From RGIG1934 sp964492545 (GTDB lineage: Bacteria; Bacillota; Clostridia; Lachnospirales; Lachnospiraceae), in the NCBI GenBank assembly GCA_964492545.1, contig CAZBKO010000005.1, positions 1 to 47,736 on the forward strand: 47,736 nt of DNA. Reading direction: 5' to 3'. A program made the position numbers and the translations under genes. The notes beneath the pieces are model-generated. The model was not told the origin of the DNA and made no database searches. It saw only the letters and a list, made by a program, of their open reading frames with translations. Below are positions 15,011 through 22,223 of the stretch, in pieces. The first letter of the stretch is position 1; every line of letters begins with the position of its first letter.

Positions 15011-16933
15011 ATGGCAAGCAAGTATGATGGATTAGCAAGAATAATCATTCAGAACGTAGGTGGAAAAGAGAACATTGTCAGTCTCGCACATTGTATTACA
15101 AGATTAAGATTCATGCTTAAGGATGAATCAAAGGCAAACACAGATGTATTGAAGGCAACAGATGGAATTGTTACAGTTATGAAATCTGGTGGTCAGTATC
15201 AGGTGGTTATCGGAAACCATGTACCTGATGTGTACAAGACAGTATGTGAGGTAGGACATATTTCAGGAGAGGCTCCATCTGAGGATGGACCAAAGCAGAA
15301 AATGGGTGTTGGCGCTACATTAATCGACTGGATTTCAGGAATCTTCCAGCCAATACTTAGTATTTTATGTGCAGCAGGTATTATCAAAGGTCTTTTGGCA
15401 TTATGGGTATTTCTTGATCCAAGTGCTGAAACATCAGGTGCATATATGTTATGGTATTCATTTGCACAAGGTTTCTTCGATTTCCTTCCAATTATCTTAG
15501 GTGCTACGGCAGCCAAGAAGTTTGGTGGCAGTCAGTTCATAGGTATGGGTATTGGAGCAGCAATGAGCTACTCGGGAATCACAGCTATGGCTGGAGCAGA
15601 GACTATAGGTTCAGTTCTTTCGGGAACACCATTTGAGATGTTTTATAGCGCGAAGTTCTTCGGTATTCCAATTATCATGCCATCAGGCGGATATTTATCA
15701 ACAGTTGTACCAATCATTGTAGCAACATATTTTACAGTTAAACTTGAAAAAGCATTAAAGAAAGTTATTCCAGATGTTGTTAAAACATTTATTGCACCGG
15801 TTATTGCATTTGCAATTATGTTACCATTAACATTCTTATTAATTGGACCAGTTACAGCATTCTTAAGTAACTTAGTTGGCTGGGTATTTGAATACTTATA
15901 TGATATTCCGGTAGCAGGTGGACTTATCGCAGGTTTACTTGTAGGTGCTTTCTGGCAGGTACTTGTAATATTTGGTGTTCACTGGGGACTTATTCCTCTC
16001 GCAATGAACAACTATGCATTACTTGGTAAGGACTTTATATTATCACCTTACTTTGCAGCTTCATTTGCACAGTCAATGGTTGTACTTGCAATATACTTAA
16101 AGACAAAGGATAAGAAGCTTAAGAATATGGCTTTACCAGCATTTATTTCCGGTATGTTTAGTGTTACAGAGCCTTGTATTTATGGTATTACATTACCAAA
16201 GAAAAAACCATTTGTTATATCATGTATCGCAGCAGCTTGCGGTGGAGCAATCATTGGTGTGACTAAGTGTTACTCATATGCATTAGGTGGACTTGGTGTA
16301 TTTGGTCTTCCAAGCTACATTGCTAAGACAGGTGATAACAAGCTGTACAGTATGATTTGGATTATTGTAGGTACATTAGTTGCAATGGCAGTTGCATTTA
16401 TCCTTACAATGTTAACATACAAAGATGATGAGCCTGTAAAGGTTGAAAATAAGCCAGCTGATAAGGCTGACAACACAGACAAAACAGAAGATATCGCATC
16501 ACCACTTAAAGGTGAAGTTAAAGAATTAAGCGAAGTTTCAGATGAAGCATTTTCGTCAGGAGCACTTGGAAATGGACTTGCAATTGTACCTTCAGAAGGA
16601 AAATTATATGCACCATGCGACGGCGTAATCAGCACATTTTTTCCAACAGGACATGCAATCGGAATCCTTTCAAATAAGGGAGCAGAGGTACTCATTCATA
16701 TTGGAATGGATACTGTTAAATTAGATGGCCGCGGATTTTCTCCTAAGAAAAAACAGGGCGATACAGTTAAAAAAGGAGACCTGTTACTTGAATTCAACAT
16801 TGACACAATTACTAAAGCAGGTTATCCAATAATTACACCGGTTATAATCACAAATACAGATGATTATGCAGATGTTGTTCCAGTGGGATCAGGAAACGTC
16901 TCTAATGGAGATGCACTTCTTAAGTTATTATAG
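15011..16933 (+). CDS. PTS beta-glucoside-type transporter EIIBCA
   Basis: A 640-residue fusion in the order IIB-IIC-IIA. The IIB domain (about 1-85) has the phosphorylated Cys28 in HCITRLRF. The IIC domain (about 110-480) contains ten or so membrane helices and the VTEPCIYGITLP substrate motif. A charged linker leads to the IIA domain (about 510-640), with the active His in VLIHIGMDTV and the helper His in TGHAIG. Domain order and motifs fit the glucose/glucoside family and most closely beta-glucoside permeases such as BglP. The start at 15011 follows AAAGGAGGT (14995-15003); a frame open from 14879 merely reads through the RAT and terminator. Sugar specificity is inferred from family and RAT. 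Confidence 0.9.
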   Translation: MASKYDGLARIIIQNVGGKENIVSLAHCITRLRFMLKDESKANTDVLKATDGIVTVMKSGGQYQVVIGNHVPDVYKTVCEVGHISGEAPSEDGPKQKMGVGATLIDWISGIFQPILSILCAAGIIKGLLALWVFLDPSAETSGAYMLWYSFAQGFFDFLPIILGATAAKKFGGSQFIGMGIGAAMSYSGITAMAGAETIGSVLSGTPFEMFYSAKFFGIPIIMPSGGYLSTVVPIIVATYFTVKLEKALKKVIPDVVKTFIAPVIAFAIMLPLTFLLIGPVTAFLSNLVGWVFEYLYDIPVAGGLIAGLLVGAFWQVLVIFGVHWGLIPLAMNNYALLGKDFILSPYFAASFAQSMVVLAIYLKTKDKKLKNMALPAFISGMFSVTEPCIYGITLPKKKPFVISCIAAACGGAIIGVTKCYSYALGGLGVFGLPSYIAKTGDNKLYSMIWIIVGTLVAMAVAFILTMLTYKDDEPVKVENKPADKADNTDKTEDIASPLKGEVKELSEVSDEAFSSGALGNGLAIVPSEGKLYAPCDGVISTFFPTGHAIGILSNKGAEVLIHIGMDTVKLDGRGFSPKKKQGDTVKKGDLLLEFNIDTITKAGYPIITPVIITNTDDYADVVPVGSGNVSNGDALLKLL

Positions 16934-16988
16934 ATCCAGATTTACTAAAGATAGTTTTACAAAAGATGACTATTACAAAAGATGAAGG

Positions 16989-17014
16989 CGGCGCAGTGAA
17001 AACTGCGCCGTTTT
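16989..17014 (+). terminator. Intrinsic terminator after the PTS gene
   Basis: A perfect nine-pair GC-rich stem (16989-16997 with 17002-17010) and a GAAA loop are followed by four Ts. It ends the PTS transcript 55 bases after the stop codon. Confidence 0.88.
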
Positions 17015-17094
17015 ACTGTGTATAAGCAACTTTTGTGTCTGATATTCATACAATAATAGGAGTATCGTAAAAATGCAGCGGAATGGGGATTGGT

Positions 17095-18210
17095 ATGTCA
17101 ATTTATATTGTAAGACAAAATGATTCTGTAGATGAAATCGCACTTAATTATGGCGTTGATGTTCAAAGGATAATTTACGATAACCAATTAATATATCCAT
17201 ATAGGCTTGCGGTAGGCCAGGCCTTGTATATAGGAGTAAATGGCGACAATGGAAAAAGGAACATTTACTGTAATGGATTTGCATATCCCTTTATCAGCAG
17301 GTGGGTGTTGGAGCAGACGCTCCCGTATTTATCCGAATTGTCCATATTCTCCTATGGATTCACGCCGGAAGGGTACCTTGTGTGGCCCCAGCTTAATGTA
17401 AAATGGATGATTGATTTAGCAAGAGAATACGGAACAATTCCGACACTGACCCTTACTCCATTTGATGAGAGCGGCAGATTTAATAATAATCTTATAAGCT
17501 CCATAGTAAATAACAGCGAGTACAAAGCCAGGCTAATTGACAGGGTACGTGAGGAAATTACTACAAATAATTATGGTGGGCTAAATATTGATTTTGAGTA
17601 CATTTTAGCATCAGATAGAGATGCATTTACTGCATTTGTACAGGAAATGACATATGTTATGCGCGAAAATGGAATTATAACTACCGTAGACATGGCACCT
17701 AAAACATCATCCACTCAGAGTGGCCTGCTATATGAGGGAAAGGACTATGCAGGACTTGGTGCAGTCTCTGATTATGTGCTGCTGATGACATACGAATGGG
17801 GATACACTTATGGACCGGCGATGGCAGTTGCACCGATAAATAAGGTGAAGCAGGTTGTTGATTATGCCGTAACTCAGATTGATAATAGTAAAATTAATTT
17901 AGGTGTGCCAAACTATGGTTATGATGGGGCATTACCATATATAGCCGGTAAAAGCAAAGCGCAGACCATTGGAAATATCGAAGCAGTAAATATAGCCATA
18001 GCAAATAATGCACAGATACATTTTGATGATATAGCACATTCGCCGTATTTCAATTATATTGCTGATGGGCAGGAGCATGAGGTATGGTTTGAGGATGTCA
18101 GGAGCATACAGGCAAAGAGGAGACTTTATGAGGAATATAGCCTTCATGGGCTTGGATATTGGCAGATAATGCAGCTGTTTCGTGCAAACTGGCTTATACT
18201 AAATGAATAG
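17095..18210 (+). CDS. LysM-GH18 glucosaminidase (SleL/YaaH-like)
   Basis: An N-terminal LysM domain (about 3-48, YIVRQNDSVDEIALNYGV) is followed by a GH18 catalytic domain (about 55-370). The catalytic strand GGLNIDFEY places D166 and E168 at the usual last Asp and acid Glu; N164 replaces the middle Asp, as I recall is common in the spore cortex-lytic branch. Proteins of this layout (SleL, YaaH) cleave N-acetylglucosamine bonds in spore peptidoglycan during germination. There is no signal peptide, which fits a spore-deposited enzyme. I chose ATG 17095 because the product then starts directly with the LysM; ATG 17083 in the same frame is possible. It is a single-gene unit. Confidence 0.87.
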   Translation: MSIYIVRQNDSVDEIALNYGVDVQRIIYDNQLIYPYRLAVGQALYIGVNGDNGKRNIYCNGFAYPFISRWVLEQTLPYLSELSIFSYGFTPEGYLVWPQLNVKWMIDLAREYGTIPTLTLTPFDESGRFNNNLISSIVNNSEYKARLIDRVREEITTNNYGGLNIDFEYILASDRDAFTAFVQEMTYVMRENGIITTVDMAPKTSSTQSGLLYEGKDYAGLGAVSDYVLLMTYEWGYTYGPAMAVAPINKVKQVVDYAVTQIDNSKINLGVPNYGYDGALPYIAGKSKAQTIGNIEAVNIAIANNAQIHFDDIAHSPYFNYIADGQEHEVWFEDVRSIQAKRRLYEEYSLHGLGYWQIMQLFRANWLILNE

Positions 18211-18252
18211 AAAAAGAAAGCAGGATGAAGTTATGGTATACTTCGTCCTGCT
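18207..18252 (-). terminator. Terminator for the XRE regulator gene (possibly bidirectional)
   Basis: AGCAGGATGAAGT (18219-18231) pairs with ACTTCGTCCTGCT (18240-18252), thirteen pairs with one wobble. Reading leftward, the hairpin is followed by a T-rich stretch, so it best fits the end of the minus-strand regulator transcript. On the plus strand it lies nine bases after the GH18 stop but lacks a T run. Confidence 0.7.
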
Positions 18253-18326
18253 GACTTAGATTAGTTGTGATTGAGGTACGTCAAAATGTACCTGTTGTAT
18301 ATCTTAGTAATCTGATGGTGACTAAA

Positions 18327-18656
18327 TTACTTCTGTGTCCATATCTTAAGTGTGTCAATGAGCTTCTGCTTAGAGTCATCATCCATAAGCTGTACAAGTC
18401 TCATAATCTCGTTATCAAGTGCTGTCTGGTGGTATGATGGATCAATGTTACCAACCAAAGCATCAAGTGAAGAATTAGTGAGGCGTGCATAGTAAATAAG
18501 CACTCTCAGAGACATGCTGATACGTTCGTTCTCTACATTACTGATATAGCCAGGTGTTACATTAAGTGCCTTAGCTACCTGATCCTGTGTAAGTGAATGA
18601 GAAAGACGTAATTCCTTAACCTTCTTACCGAGTGACAAGTTATCATTTTCTATCAT
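18327..18656 (-). CDS. XRE-family helix-turn-helix regulator
   Basis: A 109-residue cytoplasmic protein with an N-terminal Cro/CI-type HTH (about 8-66): VKELRLSHSLTQDQVAKALNV for the first helices and TPGYISNVENE for recognition. The C-terminal 40 residues are helical and may dimerise. AGGAGG precedes the ATG. It has its own promoter and lies beside the sortase/adhesin pair on the same strand, so it could control that pair or itself; a TAGTATACTA palindrome overlaps its -10. Target genes are unknown. Confidence 0.9.
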   Translation of the reverse strand: MIENDNLSLGKKVKELRLSHSLTQDQVAKALNVTPGYISNVENERISMSLRVLIYYARLTNSSLDALVGNIDPSYHQTALDNEIMRLVQLMDDDSKQKLIDTLKIWTQK

Positions 18657-18707
18657 GGTTCGTTCCTCCTTCTGCCATAAAAGGCAATTCCATCATCAAG
18701 TATAATT

Positions 18708-18736
18708 AGTATACTATAAATAATATATAAATGCAA
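18708..18736 (-). promoter_or_regulatory. Promoter of the XRE gene with palindromic operator candidate
   Basis: On the minus strand TTGCAT (18736-18731) and TATACT (18713-18708) are 17 bases apart. The palindrome TAGTATACTA (18707-18716) covers the -10, and a second AGTATA lies at 18699-18704. This fits autorepression by the small HTH protein encoded just downstream; the operator role is inference. Confidence 0.6.
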
Positions 18737-18744
18737 TAGAAATA

Positions 18745-19359
18745 CTATTTTTTTATACTAATAATTTTTACAGCGCGGACAACGCATCTTTTGGGTGCCG
18801 GTCCAACGAAATGGAATGGATAGCAGGTTACGAGAGTCAGCTCAATATCATTTGTACGCGCATATATTTTGGGGTCCTCAGGATCAAAGATATCAATGGA
18901 AATCACCCTGTAATACATATTGCTGGTGCTTGTTTCAAGAGCAACCACATCACCGCATGCGATAGAGGTAAGCGGATTGAAGCCTGAATCACGGTGAGCA
19001 TAAAGAACACAGTTTCCGGGGGTATTAGGAAGGGAGCTGTTGATATCTCTCCCAGCTCCCTTTTTTAATACTTCATTTGACATTCCGTTAAAAACACCCA
19101 CACGGCTATTTCCGGCACTTACAAAAGTGAGTACAGCCAGCGCATCTCCAATATCGTAGGTCTCATATTTACTTACAGTGGACATTGAGGAGCGGGGAGA
19201 ATTGCTGACGTCCTTGTCAGAAATCACCATTGTCGCCTCCTTTACTCCATCTGAAATAGCACTGTCAACCTTCCACAATATATAGATACCGCGAACCATA
19301 ACACCGGCTGCTATAATAAATAAAACTAAAAATAATTTTCCGCAGGGCTTTAGTTTCAA
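18745..19359 (-). CDS. Class D-like sortase
   Basis: A 204-residue membrane-anchored transpeptidase (hydrophobic segment about 9-28). Catalytic residues are H122 in YAHRDSG, C179 in LTLVTCYPF and R191 in APKRCVV. The TLxTCYPF...GxAPxR pattern is that of class D sortases, which prefer LPNTA-like signals. The start is a TTG at 19359 whose last two bases overlap the TGA of the upstream adhesin gene, with no clear ribosome site, so translation is probably coupled. The adhesin next door ends with VPKTA, a plausible substrate. Confidence 0.88.
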   Translation of the reverse strand: MKLKPCGKLFLVLFIIAAGVMVRGIYILWKVDSAISDGVKEATMVISDKDVSNSPRSSMSTVSKYETYDIGDALAVLTFVSAGNSRVGVFNGMSNEVLKKGAGRDINSSLPNTPGNCVLYAHRDSGFNPLTSIACGDVVALETSTSNMYYRVISIDIFDPEDPKIYARTNDIELTLVTCYPFHFVGPAPKRCVVRAVKIISIKK

Positions 19360-21188
19360 CGCTTAATTAATTTCTTTCTAAATATAAAGGCGCCAACTGC
19401 ACAGATGATCATTAAAGCTGCACCTATTACAAGAACAGCACCATAATTTCCAGCTGTTTTTGGAACAGGATTATCATAAAATGTTACTGCAAGGTGCTCG
19501 CCCTCGTGGATTTCTACATGCTGCGGAGTTGAATCATTAAGATATCCATCTGGAGCCTTAATCTCCTTTACATAATAATTGCCAGGCTTTAATTCATCGG
19601 TGGATACGCAATCATCAGCTGATGAATCAAAGGAAGCAAGCTGTGTTATACATGCTTCGTCGGTAAATACTGCAATTACTGCACCGGAGAGCAGCTCACC
19701 AGTGATTGCATCACGTTTATACATGTTGATAATACCAGGCTTAATGCTTTCATTTACACAGGTCACAATGGATTTTTCACCGGCCTTAATGGTGGTAACC
19801 ATAGGCTCAGTGTTTGGGTGGTAGTCTTCAGGAGCTTTTGTCTCAACTACGGTGTAGGTACCTGGCTCAATGCTTTCTGCGAGAATAGAACCATTTTCAT
19901 CTGAAATCAAGCCTTCAAAAAGAGGGGTACCAGTTGCTTTGTCACCTGAATAAATGGAAAATTCTGCACCTTCAAGAGGTGTACCATTTTCATCAGTTTT
20001 GAGGATTTCAATGGCGCCGTAAGCAGTGTTCTTGCACTCTGCAATTGTTACACCAGCTCCAATAGATACTACAAAAGGTTTTTCATAACATATATATCCA
20101 ATCGGTGATTTGGTTTCACGAACGTACCACTTGCCAGTTGCAAGACCAGACTGGATGGCAATACCATCGCTGCCTGTGGTGACTGTGTATACCACGTCAT
20201 CGAAATCCGGCGTATTTGCTATTTCAAATACTGCACCCTCAAGATAATCTCCAGTTACAGAGTCGATTTTTAACAGCTTGAGTGTGTTATTTTCGGTTGT
20301 AGGTGGGGCGAACTCTACAGATTTTGAGATAGATGTATTTCCACTGTATGTGCCAACAAGGCTCTGAGAAGCATTTCGTCCACCCTGTGGGTCATAGAAA
20401 TATCCGTCAAAATCAACATTTTGAATTCCAGATGCAGTAAATGTAAATGATGCATCATTTGGAATGTCGGATACAGTAACAGTTCCGTTTTGGTCATCAG
20501 TAATATTTATACCAGGGTAAAGCTTCTTAATATCCTTGTCAAAGGAATATGATAACTTAACAGGTGTACCATCAACATTTATGGCATCTGTTGAATATTT
20601 GTATGTGGCTGTATAGCTTGAAGCGTGGCCGCTTACCTTGGAATCTACTTTAACGTTACCAATAGGTACTGAAGCACTCTCGGCCATTTCAAGATTAATG
20701 TACCATTTTTTTAACTTCATTACTTTAGTATTATTAACCTGCTCTGAATCATCATTAGAAAAGTGCCATATTGCCAGCTGTGTAGCTGTAATGGCTTCCT
20801 CAGTAGTCAGATCCTCAATCGAGCACAGGCTCTTGAGCTCTTTCATCGAAATAAAAGGGTAGGAATTTTTGACAATAGCACGGATATGTGCTGCATTTTC
20901 ATTAGAATAGTAGTCTGCATCGCCAACATTTACGCGGGAATAGCAGCTTCCTGTGGATATGAAGGTCGAGCGGTCAACACAATATGCCTGCTGTGTATGC
21001 CCGTCCAAATCTTTCACATTAAATAAAGTGGCTCTGACATCGCCGGTCAATAGTCCGGTTTCACCGGTAGATACATAAGTATAGTCGTAGCTGCTGTTTT
21101 CATCGGCATGAATGGTAAATGTATATCCAAGTGCCATGATAAGCACCAACATCATAGGTAAGAGAGTTCTCTTAAATAACTTCATCAC
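19356..21188 (-). CDS. Cell-wall thioester adhesin with CnaB repeats and VPKTA sorting signal
   Basis: A 610-residue surface protein. A signal peptide (about 1-28) precedes a thioester domain: AYCVDRS gives C70 and ATQLAIW gives Q137, the pair that forms the reactive internal thioester in TED adhesins. A beta domain follows (about 175-295), then three CnaB/SpaA-like domains starting near 298, 388 and 482, each with the Lys of a LxKxD strand and an ETKAP or EIKAPxGY loop, fitting isopeptide-locked stalk units. The C-terminus has VPKTA (575-579), a hydrophobic helix and a RKKLIKR tail. It should be linked to the wall by the adjacent sortase and attach covalently to a host or plant surface. GGAGATA lies before the ATG. 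Confidence 0.9.
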   Translation of the reverse strand: MMKLFKRTLLPMMLVLIMALGYTFTIHADENSSYDYTYVSTGETGLLTGDVRATLFNVKDLDGHTQQAYCVDRSTFISTGSCYSRVNVGDADYYSNENAAHIRAIVKNSYPFISMKELKSLCSIEDLTTEEAITATQLAIWHFSNDDSEQVNNTKVMKLKKWYINLEMAESASVPIGNVKVDSKVSGHASSYTATYKYSTDAINVDGTPVKLSYSFDKDIKKLYPGINITDDQNGTVTVSDIPNDASFTFTASGIQNVDFDGYFYDPQGGRNASQSLVGTYSGNTSISKSVEFAPPTTENNTLKLLKIDSVTGDYLEGAVFEIANTPDFDDVVYTVTTGSDGIAIQSGLATGKWYVRETKSPIGYICYEKPFVVSIGAGVTIAECKNTAYGAIEILKTDENGTPLEGAEFSIYSGDKATGTPLFEGLISDENGSILAESIEPGTYTVVETKAPEDYHPNTEPMVTTIKAGEKSIVTCVNESIKPGIINMYKRDAITGELLSGAVIAVFTDEACITQLASFDSSADDCVSTDELKPGNYYVKEIKAPDGYLNDSTPQHVEIHEGEHLAVTFYDNPVPKTAGNYGAVLVIGAALMIICAVGAFIFRKKLIKR

Positions 21189-21282
21189 TATATCTCCTTA
21201 TATATTATTTAAGCACAATAACGGAAAGCATCCGAAATTAGCTCATTGATAGTATATGCAGGAGATATGGAAAATATTATAG

Positions 21283-22119
21283 TTATTTTTCAGAGCGCTC
21301 TGAAAAATGTTCAATAGTTGCCGACAGGGCTGCAGAAATAAATATGGCAGTAAACACAAAGCCGGTGATGATTATTACCATAGAAAGAATCTTGCTCAGC
21401 TCGCATGTTGGATAGAGGTCTCCGTATCCAACGGTGAAGAAGGTGATTACCACAAAATAAAGAGAGTCACCCCAGGATACAAGGTCGCGGCTGTATACAC
21501 CTGACCTGTAGACGTTCTTAAGCTGATATGCAATGTTAGTCAGAGACATTATGATAAATGTTATGTTAATAATCGATATGAACCATAAGCTCTTAACGGA
21601 AACCTTTCTACGAAGTATTATGGAAACAATGCGTCCAATTGACAGGATATTCATTACATACAGTATGCAGCTGTATATAACGAAAGCATCTGCATATTCA
21701 ATGGAGTCGGTAAGTACCTGTATAAGAAGAATTGTAAAGGATATGAAGGAGCATATGATGATGGTGGTAATGATGTTGTCCTTCATGGATACAATTTCCT
21801 TGATACATATTACAATCATAAATGCAAATATCCACAGCATAAGAACGAGTATCAGGGACAGTACAATGGAGGTACACACCCGAATTGCATCCCAGCTGCC
21901 ATGGTAATAGTGCATAATACATATAAATGACAAAACAGCAATAACAATATTAAAAATGGTAAATAATAGTATGCCGGGCTTGGAAAATGTGATATCTACA
22001 GGCTCATTTCCACCGGTGCTCGAAATATATCTGAAAATAAAATGTCTGTTCTTAATAATAAGGTAAAATAAATAACCAATAATACATATGGTCAGCAATG
22101 ATATTAGTATGTCACCCAT
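21283..22119 (-). CDS. Two-pore-domain-like/voltage-gated-like K+ channel
   Basis: A 278-residue membrane protein with about seven hydrophobic helices and, near the C-terminus, a pore loop with the K+ selectivity filter TVGYGD at 229-234 followed by the inner helix (about 246-268). One filter per chain implies a tetramer. No RCK or cyclic-nucleotide domain is present and no strongly charged S4 helix is visible, so gating is unknown. It may set potassium flux or membrane potential. It is transcribed toward the adhesin gene, 94 bases away, and divergently from the beta-helix gene. Confidence 0.88.
   Translation of the reverse strand: MGDILISLLTICIIGYLFYLIIKNRHFIFRYISSTGGNEPVDITFSKPGILLFTIFNIVIAVLSFICIMHYYHGSWDAIRVCTSIVLSLILVLMLWIFAFMIVICIKEIVSMKDNIITTIIICSFISFTILLIQVLTDSIEYADAFVIYSCILYVMNILSIGRIVSIILRRKVSVKSLWFISIINITFIIMSLTNIAYQLKNVYRSGVYSRDLVSWGDSLYFVVITFFTVGYGDLYPTCELSKILSMVIIITGFVFTAIFISAALSATIEHFSERSEK
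21285..21308. repeat. 24-base perfect palindrome at the 3' end of the channel gene
   Basis: ATTTTTCAGAGC is followed directly by its reverse complement. The palindrome lies inside the last codons of the K+ channel gene, just before its stop, and no T run follows on either strand outside the arms. It could be a protein-binding site or an RNA 3'-end structure. Confidence 0.85.
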
Positions 22120-22150
22120 AAATAATCCTTCTTTCTACGAAACTTGACTA

Positions 22151-22159
22151 ATTATAGCA
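22151..22159 (-). promoter_or_regulatory. Extended -10 of the K+ channel promoter
   Basis: The minus strand reads TGCTATAAT, an extended -10, 32 bases before the channel start codon. The matching -35 position is weak. Confidence 0.4.
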
Positions 22160-22174
22160 CAGATATTAAGAATC

Positions 22175-22183
22175 TGATATAAT
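22175..22183 (+). promoter_or_regulatory. Extended -10 of the beta-helix gene promoter
   Basis: TGATATAAT is an extended -10 lying 41 bases before the start codon of the broken secreted-protein gene. No good -35 is present 17 bases upstream. It is divergent to the channel promoter. Confidence 0.45.
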
Positions 22184-22223
22184 TAAAATAATAAATAATA
22201 TGAATTGGTGAGAAGGAGAAATA

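Noticed and set aside
21285..21308. Terminator for the K+ channel gene
   Set aside because: The hairpin lies inside the coding sequence and is followed by A-rich, not T-rich, sequence on the transcribed strand.
21533..21907. A plus-strand gene of about 124 codons opposite the K+ channel
   Set aside because: It mirrors the hydrophobic codons of the channel gene, is Met/Ile-rich without family features, and has no ribosome site.
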